From: Didymella arachidicola
Lineage: Eukaryota > Ascomycota > Dothideomycetes > Pleosporales > Didymellaceae
DNA length: 64,000 nt
Assembly: GCA_016630955.3 (NCBI GenBank)
Contig: CM049995.1
Location: 1,116,001 to 1,180,000 of the forward strand
Reading direction: 5' to 3'
Part shown: positions 45,125 through 54,812 of the stretch, one piece after another
How positions within the stretch are numbered: position 1 is the first letter of the stretch
How the letters are laid out: the number at the start of each line of letters is the position of its first letter
The notes under the pieces: generated by a model
What the model saw: the letters and a program-made list of their open reading frames with translations, nothing else
Databases searched by the model: none
Told to the model about the DNA's origin: nothing
Position numbers and translations under genes: made by a program

Positions 45125-46740
45125 ATGCCGGATACACAGCCACCGAGGAAGAAGAGAAGGGGCGGACCAAGGAGAAGAACAGGTAAGCCGAGCATAACAG
45201 GTACCGTTTGTGACCTTGATGCTGATCGAGTAGGATGGTATGCCAACTTAAAGCTTGAGCACTGCCAGGTTTCTGATCCTTTCTAGTGACACATGCAAAC
45301 GTCGACACACTCGCTGCGACGAGCAGAAGCCCACCTGTGGTAGTTGTGCACGACTTTGTCTTTCTTGCGAGCGCAGCGAGAGCACATGGAAAATCGACCG
45401 TACAAGTTCCCCGCAGAGCATTCCAATTCAGACACCCCAGCCTCAGCAGCGAGATGAGATCTCATATGTCGTACAAGAAGCACCGAGTTCAACAATCGAT
45501 ATATTCCGATCTCATCTTGATGGCCTCGACCAATTGAAAGAATTTACGTCACCGTCCATTGGACTTTCGACTGCAACCACAACGCTGCCGAACCATAAAA
45601 ACAGCGGTCCAGTCGAAAGGAAACTCATTAGTTCCGAAGGCGCCTTTTTATTGCAGACCTATGTCAAGACAGTAGCTACCTGGATGGATCTGTTCGATCA
45701 TTCATGTACTTACCAGCTGAAGGTTCCTCCACTCGCTCTAGCCTCGCCACTTCTGTTCCATGCTGTCTGCGCGTTCACTGCGAACCACCTTGCCCTTTCT
45801 AACACAAGTTTGAACGCATCTTGGAAACTGGTCGCTGCGCGGCACTATGGCCAGGCTCTACGTCTGCTCATTGATGCGCTTGAGGTCCCCTTCTGCGAGA
45901 CTGCCATGACCGGCAGCATGCTTCTCCTTAGCTACGAGGTCCATGGCGCTATTAGATCTGAGGACTACCGACGCCACTTCCTCGGCCTGACGATGCTGAT
46001 CAAGTCACACGGTATCACAGCGCAGTCATGCGGTACTGACCTCGCCAATTTCTGGATTTACTGTCGGCACGAGATAGCCGTGGCACTGGCAAACGAACGA
46101 CCTCTCGTATTGGATCCAGCAGAGTGGGCAGTGTCGTGGAAAGACAACGAAGGCCGAGAGGATGTGCTGGGGAACCAAATGATGTGGATTCTAGCACGAG
46201 TGATCAATCTCGTCTTTGGATCAGACGGGGCGGGTAACTCTAAAGGCGCACGAGAGGAATTTCTGCAAGAGCTGGAAGCCTGGCGTGCAGGGCTATCTCC
46301 TTGCTTTATAGGTATCCCTTACGGGGATGCGGATGACGATGGGTTCCGCAAGATCTACTTCACAGTCACGGCGGCAGCAGCGTCAGCGTTTTGGTATCAC
46401 ATTGCCCACATTTTGCTGTACGCTGAGCCCGTTTTGCAAGATGACAGCTACATTCCCTTGATTCAAGATGAAGCCATGAAGATCACAAACATCACCATAT
46501 CCGATTTCCCAGCAGCCTTGAAGGTGTTCTCAACGCATGGACTCTACTACGGTAAGCTTGCCGCAGCAACGAGTCTTTCCAAACGTGCTTATACGGACAG
46601 CCGCGAAGCATATCAGAACAATATCACAGAAGGCACGGGTTTGGAATGTCCTCAAAGACATCGAAAGAGATACGGGATATCACACTCGATCTACTGTGAA
46701 GAATCTCCAAGCGCAGGTAGACGAACGAATAATTGCTTGA
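45125..46740 (+). CDS. Zn(II)2Cys6 fungal transcription factor
   Basis: GAL4-type DNA-binding protein with a fungal-specific middle region. Proposed exons are 45125-45182, a 4-nt microexon 45234-45237, 45287-46551 and 46601-46740. The spliced N-terminus is basic (PPRKKRRGGPRRRTG) and runs straight into CDTCKRRHTRCDEQKPTCGSCARLCLSC, a complete cluster with spacing C-2-C-6-C-6-C-2-C-6-C. The C-terminal junction joins HGLYY to AAKHIRTISQKARVWNVLKDIERDTGYHT. Without that intron the frame ends in an unlike tail at 46751. The middle contains the usual helical ligand/regulatory region (FHAVCAFTANHLALS, MLLLSYEVHGA). The alternative 5' model keeps the first 51-nt intron, which is in frame and stop-free. 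Neighbours are a DHODH-like gene (divergent) and an acyl-CoA dehydrogenase (convergent, 31 nt away). Confidence 0.85.
45183..45286 (+). other. two short introns flanking a candidate 4-nt microexon
   Basis: 45183-45233 (GTAAGC..GAGTAG, 51 nt) and 45238-45286 (GTATGC..TTCTAG, 49 nt) flank GATG. With all spliced, the codons GGA TGT form, supplying the first Cys of the zinc cluster. With intron 1 retained, 17 extra residues precede it and the same Cys forms. Confidence 0.55.
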
Positions 46741-46771
46741 CCGCTGTCTGAACAGGCCACCGTGTCCAAGC

Positions 46772-48155
46772 CTACAACTTCGAAGACCCTTGCGGCCTCT
46801 CCAACGCTTTAGTCTTGTTCTTGAAGTTCTTGACGAGCTGTCTTACCCCTAGGTCCAGCATGACGTCTTCACTCCCACCAGGGATGCGGATACCGGGGAC
46901 CTCCCGGTAGATGCGCTCAACGAGCTCACCTTGCCCGCTCTTTGTATATCCATTACCGCCGAACAGCAACTGCGCCGTCTGCGCGCACTCATTGAGCACA
47001 ATGCCGCTCTGGGCTTTGACCATGGCGGTCAAACCGCCCAACTCAATATCCGCCGTTGCCTTTGGCAGCTTTGTCATCTGATACACAAACTGTTCGACCC
47101 ACGCCCATTGACTCTCGAGCAAGGCGCCCGCTTTGGCCAACCTATGCCTCACCACAGGCTGGTCGACAAGCGGCTTTCCAAACGCCTCGCGCTTGAGCAC
47201 ATACTCCATGGCCGCACCAAGCGCGACGCGGGACTGGCGGGTCGCGCCGATTGCGATCGTGAGCCGCTCGTGATTGAAGTTGGTCATGATGTATTTCATG
47301 CCCATGCCCTCCTCACCGATTAAGTTCTCTACCGGCACCTTGACGTCGTCCAGCTCGATGAAGGTGGTTCCTGCGCTGACCTGCCCGCCGACTTTCAGCC
47401 GCCGCATGTTGACGCCCGGATTGCCCTTGAGCGGGACAACGAGCATGCTGAGCCCAGATGGGCCGGGACCGCCGGTGCGCACAGCCATGGACGAGTACTC
47501 TGACCAGATGCCGTTTGTGATCCATTTCTTTGTGCCGTTGACAATATAGTGTTTCCCGTCAGGCGTCTTTGTTGCGGTCGTCGTGATGTTGGCCACATCG
47601 GAACCAGCCTCGGGTTCTGTGATCGCGATACAGGTGCGCTTGCGTCCGGTGAGCAAGTCGGGGAGGAAGCGCTCTTGCAGCTGTTCGTTGCCGTATTTGA
47701 TGATGGGCGGGACGCCAAAGGCCATTCCAGTCGTGAGGCTGCCGCTGGGGCCAGCCAGACCAGTGCGCGCCATCTGCGTGTGTCAGTCGAGGCTATGCGA
47801 GTCCGAAGTATCAAGTCAGGCGTACCTCGTCAGCGTAGATCATGGTGTGAATGTAGTCCCATTCCTCAACCTTGACCACGCCCAGGATGTCGTTGATGCC
47901 CAGCTTCTTCAGCCACTCGACTGGCAGCGGCGCCGGAAGCGTAGGCAATAGCATGCCATGCTTCGCAAACGTCTCAAAGACATGTGGCGGCACGGTCTCT
48001 TCTGTGTCCCACTCCAGACCCTTCTCGATCAAGTGTTTGTCGACGAACTCGCGGCATGCTTTCTGCCAGCGCAGATGGGTTTCTTTGTAGTATGGAGAGG
48101 GCAGGCCGGTGATGTATCCGGGCTCGGAGAAGGGGACATATGCGGCAGATGTCAT
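46772..48155 (-). CDS. acyl-CoA dehydrogenase family flavoprotein
   Basis: FAD-dependent acyl-CoA dehydrogenase; acyl-CoA to enoyl-CoA type oxidation is expected, substrate unknown. Exons are 47826-48155 and 46772-47773 (52-nt intron), giving 443 residues, slightly above the usual 380-420. The N-terminal helical domain begins SAAYVPFSEPGYITGLPSPYYKETH. The middle beta domain has the family signature CIAITEPEAGSDVANI and KHYIVNGTKKWITNG. The C-terminal helical domain has RLTIAIGATRQSRVALGAAMEYVLKREAFGKPL, QLLFGGNGYTKSGQGELVERIYREVPGIRIPGGSEDVMLD. A Glu is available near the usual catalytic-base position (REVPGIR), though I cannot align it exactly. No clear peroxisomal or mitochondrial signal. 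It ends 31 nt from the convergent transcription factor. Confidence 0.92.
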
Positions 48156-50976
48156 GTTGAAGGCGTAGGTGCTACACTGTTAGCGTGCGGCGCCGGGCTG
48201 TTATGAATTGACCAGGTGTGGAGAAAGTCTGGGGAAGCTCCTTGTACCGAGGTTCGAGGGGTTAGCGAATTGCTGGCGCGTAATCGCGCGAAGACCGTGA
48301 CAGCGCCTGAACACCGAACTTGAAATCTGGACATTGAATGATAGGATAACCATGTGGCCAGGGGTTGCAGCATCACTGTCGCCGACGCTGAAACGCATCC
48401 TCCAGCAACTTTGCAAGATCTCGCTACTCTGCCTGCGGTTCTTAGCAGCAGCACAATTGGCTCTGGATACTGACCGACCAACTTTTCTAATTGAGTACAT
48501 TTGCGAACTTTGTCGAACACAGCGGCCATCTGCAGCGAGCCTTCAGATTAATTAGACCGTTTTCGCTGAGTGGAATCCTGGTAGGAGCGACTCGACATGT
48601 CGAGTCACCGCATGAGAAAGCTACACGCGGCATGCAAGATCCCAAAATACCGGAACAGCGCTGCGCGGTCGAGAATGATGATATACCTGTGCGTCTCTAC
48701 TGCCACTCGGACGGCAGAGGGAGCTAGCTGCTTTGCAATATCGCGATCTGACTTTGTCTGGGAAGTGGCTTACCGATTTCCACTGAATTTGCTCGTGTCG
48801 GCAACGAGATGACAAGTCTAAGACAGGGTAGCTTGTAAAGAGACAGAGGGAGCATTCGTGGATGTGCAAGTTGCTGAAGATTCCATCTCAGTGACTTGAG
48901 CAAATGCATGGATGTAGTATATGTATGACCCTCAGCGTCTTTCTCCGGGACTCGCCATGACTGTGGTGCAACAGGATGCACAATTCGAGCAAGGAAAGGA
49001 AATTGCACCTGCCTCTTCTTCTTCTTCTTCTTCTTCTTCTTCTTCTTCTTCTTCCTACTCGTGACTACACCGTCATCCTCCAGATCAACATCAGAGCCGG
49101 CAGGTAGAAGGCCCAGCTAGTGACTTATGAGGCATAGGCCACAGTGCCGGGAGCCTGGTATTTCAGCGAAGTGTTCGGGCACTCAAGGTTGATTTGCACC
49201 TGGAGAATGAAGCAAAGAAGAGCATTGCTCGTGACATTGTGGAAGTCCGGGCGCAGGTAATCGCCATACCCAACTTTTTCCTTCCCAGCCTGTGGTCACA
49301 GAAGATTGTTTTCCTTCACGGCATCGAACCAGAATATGGCCTGCTTCTTGGGGTTGTCGCAGCGTGTGAAGCGTCGTCCTTTGCCTATAATGATAAACTT
49401 TTGACCAGGAAAGATTTCCTGGTAAGTACAATGAAGGTCAGCAAACTCAGATCGGATGAGGATGATGCATCGAAGCAAACAAGGCAGGTGCATAGCCTCG
49501 TCCATAGCTTGTGGGGTATCGAGGGTGCCAGCAGCCTGGCTGCCGGTAGCCTAGCCTGCGTTTACCATATTAGACTTCTCACATCATAGCACTATCTTAG
49601 CAGTATCTGGAAGACTCTGTAATTGCTGGAGTGCGTGATGGTCGTGACTGCGCATTGCGGTGCAGAGGTGCAAAAATAGGTACCGAGGTGGGGGCGGATC
49701 GACGCAAGGGCGCAGCGACAGGACGGCTCGCTGCTGCCAGGCTTGCTCACTTCAACACCAATTCGTTGGTCCTCGCATCACCAAACCGCATACGCTGCAT
49801 CGCCCACCATGACCGTAGAGCCGCCGAGGGACTAATCCGTCGCGAGGCAGGCCACTCAAGATGCGCAGAGAAAACGTGGCTGCAGAATCCGTCCTTCCCG
49901 TCACCCGTCTCGCCGAGTCTCTGCTTCACCAGAGTGCTTTTGGCATGATCAATTCCGCTTTCTGTACAAAGTTTGTCTATCAGGCCGACCGCAAATCTCT
50001 TCAGCAGGCAGATTCACAGCACGAGACGGCAGCGCAAGGCAAACTGCAGTGATCATCGAATCACGTCGTTACTGTCATATCACTTAGCGCATGTGGCTGT
50101 GCGCACGTTCACTGTGAATTTCATCCTACAACGCTCGAACAGAGTCAGGAGTGCGACAAGCATCCCCCGGATGACCAACTTCGATGTCTGTTCTTGCTCA
50201 ACCATGAAGATGACTAGCGAGAGGTCGTCGCATTTGCAACCGACTTGACATCCACAGTGCCACGAGCTGAAAAGTCACTCAGCTGCGCGGATAGATCCGG
50301 TCAAGGCAGCAGTTGTGGCTCGCACGCTTTGTCTTAAGACGTTGTGACTGGCCCAGTCGTATGCAGGCTCGCTTTCTGACGATACAAACGCGATGCCAGA
50401 GCTTTCTTACGTCGGCTTGTGCCACCGCCATCTTTTAGGCTCGTTTTGCTGCATCTGCACCAAGTCCGTCGTCATGCTGAATGGACGTCTTCTCTCATTT
50501 GTCCACGTTTCTTAGCTCATCGAAGCCCACATGCAAGAAAAGCAGGGGCGAAAATGGCGTTCGAGGTGTCATGAATCGAAGGGCCCATTTCCCCACAGGT
50601 GTTGAGGCTGAGCCTTCGTTGCTTCAAGCTAAGATGGGTAAGTTGGACGCCTGCCTCAAGATGCATCACCACGATCAGGAAGCACTGGGTCCATGCACCG
50701 CTTGTCTCATCCCATAAAGACATATAATTTTTGCCAGATAACCAGGCATCAACCTGTTCTTCAGCATCAACCCGAAAGCAGCACCGACAGTTTGATCCCA
50801 ATACCAGACTTTGCAGTGGTCTCAGCTCTGCTTGTCATAACCCATATCTTGTACACCATTACTTCAGCCACGCAACCTACCGATACTCTTCGTATATAAC
50901 ACTCGCTCGGGCCTGGAAGTTGAGCGCGAGCGGCATAAACCTTCTCCATCCGTTCTCATCACCAACCATCTGCGCT
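48156..50976. other. 2.8-kb spacer with CTT microsatellite
   Basis: No supported gene. Frames such as 49194-49589 (+), 49631-49948 (+) and 50517-50801 (-) have no recognisable domain. A perfect (CTT)13 tract is annotated separately. The last 150 nt should be the leader of the membrane-protein gene. Confidence 0.4.
49015..49053. repeat. (CTT)13 trinucleotide microsatellite
   Basis: Thirteen perfect CTT units in non-coding sequence. Confidence 0.97.
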
Positions 50977-51555
50977 ATGGCTCCCACGCCAGTGAACAAC
51001 AGCCTCTCTGCCGAGCCATTGGCTACAGCGAAGCCCAACCAAAACTACTGGAAGCCTGCAAACATCGCATTTACGGCAGTAGTCAGTACTCTTGCTCTTG
51101 GATTTATCCTCGCTGTCATAGCATTCTTTATCTACCGACATCGTCAACACAAGAAGAGTGCCCAGATCACGCCCGCAAAGGAGGGTCTACTGGAGGGCGA
51201 CGAGCGTAAGTCGAGCATGTTCAGCCGTGAGCGGGTCAGCAGCGTCACCCTTTATGTCGATAATGCGAACACGGACACTGCATACGAGCGCGTCAACCAG
51301 GAACCTACGCCGCTGGCACCACTTCACGTCAACACACAAACACCCACAACGGCCGCCAGCGCGGGTAGCGGTATCAGCTCTTTGAGCAGGAGCAGCAACA
51401 GTACGCTCGGACCGATGATGCTGAGCCCCATCTCGGAAGGCTCGCGGGCGTCGCGGCCACGAAGCACAAGCACATCGAGTGTTCGCTACTATGCAGTTAC
51501 GCCTACGGACAACACAATACCTGTGCCAAAGATCGTTCGGACGGTCTCAGACTGA
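50977..51555 (+). CDS. small single-pass membrane protein of unknown function
   Basis: Single exon, 192 residues, starting MAPTPVNNSLSAEP. A short N-terminal segment of about 27 residues with a possible N-glycosylation site (NNS) is followed by one transmembrane helix (IAFTAVVSTLALGFILAVIAF) and then positively charged RHRQHKK, which predicts an outside N-terminus and a cytosolic tail. The tail of about 140 residues is Ser/Thr-rich and ends TVSD; it carries repeated SxxSR and RSTSTSS-type phosphorylatable stretches. The layout resembles many filamentous-fungal plasma-membrane proteins of unknown role. The frame is open further upstream (from 50731), but this ATG has the first sensible context. 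I do not recognise the family. Confidence 0.7.
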   Translation: MAPTPVNNSLSAEPLATAKPNQNYWKPANIAFTAVVSTLALGFILAVIAFFIYRHRQHKKSAQITPAKEGLLEGDERKSSMFSRERVSSVTLYVDNANTDTAYERVNQEPTPLAPLHVNTQTPTTAASAGSGISSLSRSSNSTLGPMMLSPISEGSRASRPRSTSTSSVRYYAVTPTDNTIPVPKIVRTVSD

Positions 51556-52581
51556 GGAAGAAGCCCTATATTTTAGCGTGGTATACGCACTCGGCGATCA
51601 TAGTTTGCGATCTGTCTCCCTTTTGCTTTTCCCATTATACCCAATTTCGCCTGTGCATTTTGCGCACTTGCATGTCTGCTCTCTGCAGTTTAGCAAAATA
51701 TCACTACATTTGCATCTTCACAAGTGCGTTCCCCTGACGATCGTGTCTGTTTCTGATCGGCCTTGTAAGGACCCGTCTGACACGCAAATGACAAGTGACG
51801 GCCCCCAGATCCAAGAAATCAGGCACCTGAAACATGCGCCCGAAGGCCACACTTCGGCCTTAGAAACCGATTCGTCGAGCCTGTCAGACAATCAAAAGAC
51901 GTTGCACTTGATTCACACCGGCGTCTGCTTCCCAGAGTCATCACTCGCAGACCGCCGACGACTCATCTGTGTTTGCTCAGCATCGTCGGTCACAGGAGAG
52001 AGTGACAGGTGTCCAGCATAAGCACGTCACCTGCACATCCTTCCTCACTCACTTTAGTTGGTCGTCTTCCTGAGTTTTCATTGGAGGAGAGCAGGGAGCC
52101 CTCCTGGCGCGACACATTGGCTGCAAGTGAGAGAAGTTTTGAAGAAAGCAATTCCAAGATGTTGCTAGAGCAGTACGGCCAGAGGAATTTTAGAAAGGGG
52201 CTGCACGTGGTTCTTGGAACGGCACGAACCTGTAAATTGTCATCAATGCATCTGGGAAGCAGGCAAGTTTGTAATCATAGTGAGGTGGGAAAACAGTCAC
52301 AAAGGCGATACTCGTAAGACATGTTGCCATAAATGCATTGAATGCTCGAAGCATGCGTCTAAATGCTGTCTATTTGTCCAAAACGCCAAACTCCTCCGTA
52401 CCCACTGCGCCAGGCAGACGGTAAAAATGAAACCGGCGATGCAATCATAGGAAGTAAAGAATAACAGGTAACAAACAAATTATAGTGTCAAACCAATGCT
52501 CAACGCCTGCAATGCAACTTCCTATCTCTTTCCCACATATTGTCATCCTACCTGTACAACACGCGCTCCCTGATGATACAC
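51556..52581. other. convergent intergenic spacer
   Basis: About 1 kb between the membrane-protein gene and the LPMO-like gene. Only short frames without resemblance. Both 3' UTRs lie here. Confidence 0.45.
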
Positions 52582-53604
52582 TTAGTACGGAGGGATAGCA
52601 GAGCGCGCGTTGCGGTGGAGGTCACGGCGAGTAATCTTGCCGCCAGAACACTTGGTGCCGGCAGCCACGGACTGGTAGATCACTTTGCCGTTGGAGCAGA
52701 CGCCAAACTGAGACTCGCCGTTGCAGAGAAGTGCACCGTTCTCGGAGCAGGGGGCGCCAGGGCCAGTCGATCCGCCAGTCGAACCGCCGGAGGAAGGAGC
52801 CTGAGGAGCCGTGGGTGCTTTGGGAGCAGCAGCAGGTGTTGAAGGAGCGGCGGGAGCGGCGGGGGCTGAAGGTGCAGGAGTCGATGAGCCAGAATCAGAG
52901 CCGCCAGAGCTACCACCACCACCAGAAGCAGCACCACCGCCGATTTCCAGGTAGGGACCCTTGCCAAGTTTGGCGACCGACTTACCGGGGTTGGCGAAGG
53001 TGTAGTCGTTGCCCTCTTTTGTCTTGCAACCGGCATCACCAGCAATGTTGCAAGTGACCATATCAGGAAGACCGTCGAACCCCTCTCCAGTGCCACCGCT
53101 GACGTTGATAGGAGCGCAGTTCATGTACATCTCGCGGTTGCCGACCTTGTTGAACCAGGTCCAAGCCATAGTCATCTTGCCCTCGGGAAGCTCTGCTGGG
53201 ACCTCGAAGTCGTACTTGCCGAGAGTACCGGGGGCAGTGTCGAGATTGCCTGTGGAATCGCTGGTAGGGCAACCGCCCTCAATTGAGTGGATGACCTTCC
53301 ATACAGAATCCTTGGTTGGTTTTTCGTCCTTGGTGACCGAGACCTGGCAGGATCCGCCGGCATGAGTAGCAGTCTGGTCGTCAGGGAACGAGATTGTCTG
53401 CTTAGAGCCAACAGCCCACTCATTCATTGATGTGATTTGGTAGCCGCTGCCTTGGCAAGGGAAGTTCGAGCCAGAGGGGTCCAGAGGGTTCTTAGAGACT
53501 CCGGAAAACGGAACTGGAGTCTCGAGGAACATGTGAGCAGAGGTTGAGGAAGCCATAGCCAGTACAGCGGCGAATATAGTAGCCTTGTTCATGGTGGAAG
53601 ACAT
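52582..53604 (-). CDS. AA11-like lytic polysaccharide monooxygenase with C-terminal Cys (X278-like) module
   Basis: Secreted copper monooxygenase resembling family AA11, which oxidatively cleaves chitin. Single exon, 340 residues. The signal peptide ends ...SSTSA, leaving His as mature residue 1 (HMFLETPVPF), the N-terminal His of the copper brace. The second His is in THAGGSCQVSV, and the axial Tyr region is TWFNKVGNREMYMNCAP. AA11 hallmarks include NPLDPSGSNFPCQ and WKVIHSIEGGCP. A Gly/Ser/Pro/Ala linker of about 70 residues leads to a short module GAPCSENGALLCNGESQFGVCSNGKV with four Cys, the arrangement of the X278 module known to accompany AA11 and GH18 proteins. The extreme C-terminus TRRDLHRNARSAIPPY is basic and unusual. 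The translation start may be the second Met (MNKATIF). Confidence 0.9.
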   Translation of the reverse strand: MSSTMNKATIFAAVLAMASSTSAHMFLETPVPFSGVSKNPLDPSGSNFPCQGSGYQITSMNEWAVGSKQTISFPDDQTATHAGGSCQVSVTKDEKPTKDSVWKVIHSIEGGCPTSDSTGNLDTAPGTLGKYDFEVPAELPEGKMTMAWTWFNKVGNREMYMNCAPINVSGGTGEGFDGLPDMVTCNIAGDAGCKTKEGNDYTFANPGKSVAKLGKGPYLEIGGGAASGGGGSSGGSDSGSSTPAPSAPAAPAAPSTPAAAPKAPTAPQAPSSGGSTGGSTGPGAPCSENGALLCNGESQFGVCSNGKVIYQSVAAGTKCSGGKITRRDLHRNARSAIPPY

Positions 53605-54812
53605 TGTTGCTAGTTTTCTTGTTGAGAATGTAATGTTGAGAATGTAATGTAGTTGAGAGAATGGAAGTGATCAAAAGCCGGTAGCTGAGCTTGTCAAAAG
53701 CGTGATTGTGATATTGAAAGTTCAAGGAGTGTGAATGTTCAGAACCAGTCTGAAGATTGTTGTGTAAGGAATGTGGTGGTTGTTGCTTTGTTGGAGCTTC
53801 GATGATCTCTGTTGGAAGAATACAGAGACTCCTTAAGTACTCGCCCGGAGTTGATAATTCGAGAGGAGCGTTGTGTAGCGACGACGGAACTCCGCTGGCG
53901 TTGTGCAGCAGCCCGATAAGTTACCTAATACGTGGTAGCTTCACAATGAGACAATACCCGGGCACCGTGAAGACAAGGTGAAGGGGAGTATCCGCATAGC
54001 GTTGTGGAGATAACGAATTAGATCGAAGACCATAGCCGCGAGCGAATGGCGAGGAAGCGGAGAGCACATGCTCGCCTTCCGCAAATTACCTTATTCGAAA
54101 TAGGCTGTGGCTGAGGCTGTCATAGATCATGTCCGAAGTTACGAGGAGATTTGCTCGAAAGAATGGAGAGGCAGTCCACGGCAAAGTGTGGCATATCACA
54201 CCGAGAAATGAATGACGCCCCCTATGACATAGGATATTGAATGAGGAATCACGCTCGTTATTGCTTCTCGAGACTGCACACCATCCAACTAGAAGGATAT
54301 TGCCGGACGTGTGAAGTCAAGGCTGTGCCGCGAGGCGGCGAGGCCTGTCAGCCCGGGGATCAAAATCGGGGTTTACAGGCGCTGTCATCACCGTACACAA
54401 TCAAGTGGAGTACTCCGTGGCAACGTCCGCGAGTTTGGGTCACCAGATCGGCCTCCACAGGCGTGACAAAGCATAGGAGGTGGTAATTGAACCTGGCGGG
54501 TAGGAAGTCTGCAAGGAAGGTACCTTAACTGAATTAAGCTTTAGCGCGTCTGCTGACTTAGCAAAGCATCTGGAGGTCGCGCCTGCATCATGCTGATCGC
54601 AGGACACGCGAAACAACCCTCAGAACTAGGACCAGCGCATTAGGCAAGGGGAGGATTCACGTCAATCTGCATTTCGGCCTCCTTCCTGACGTCTTTCGCG
54701 CATCGAGGCACGATATAGCCACGCCCACAACGTTTGCGACGCGTCTGCCGCACACCAGCTCCTCTAAGCTTCATCAGCTTTCGCAAACATCCCGTTGCGG
54801 ACCACAGCAGCC
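53605..54812. other. divergent upstream region of LPMO and SNF5 genes
   Basis: 1.2 kb with both promoters. A 14-bp direct duplication (GTTGAGAATGTAAT twice, 53621-53648) lies in the LPMO leader. No gene was recognised. Confidence 0.45.
53621..53648. repeat. 14-bp tandem duplication in the LPMO leader
   Basis: Two identical copies, directly adjacent, 17-44 nt upstream of the LPMO start codon. Confidence 0.9.

Noticed and set aside
46552..46751. Unspliced C-terminus of the Zn2Cys6 regulator
   Set aside because: Removing a 49-nt intron (46552-46600) gives a helical C-terminus typical of the family; the unspliced tail is Arg/Cys-rich and atypical.
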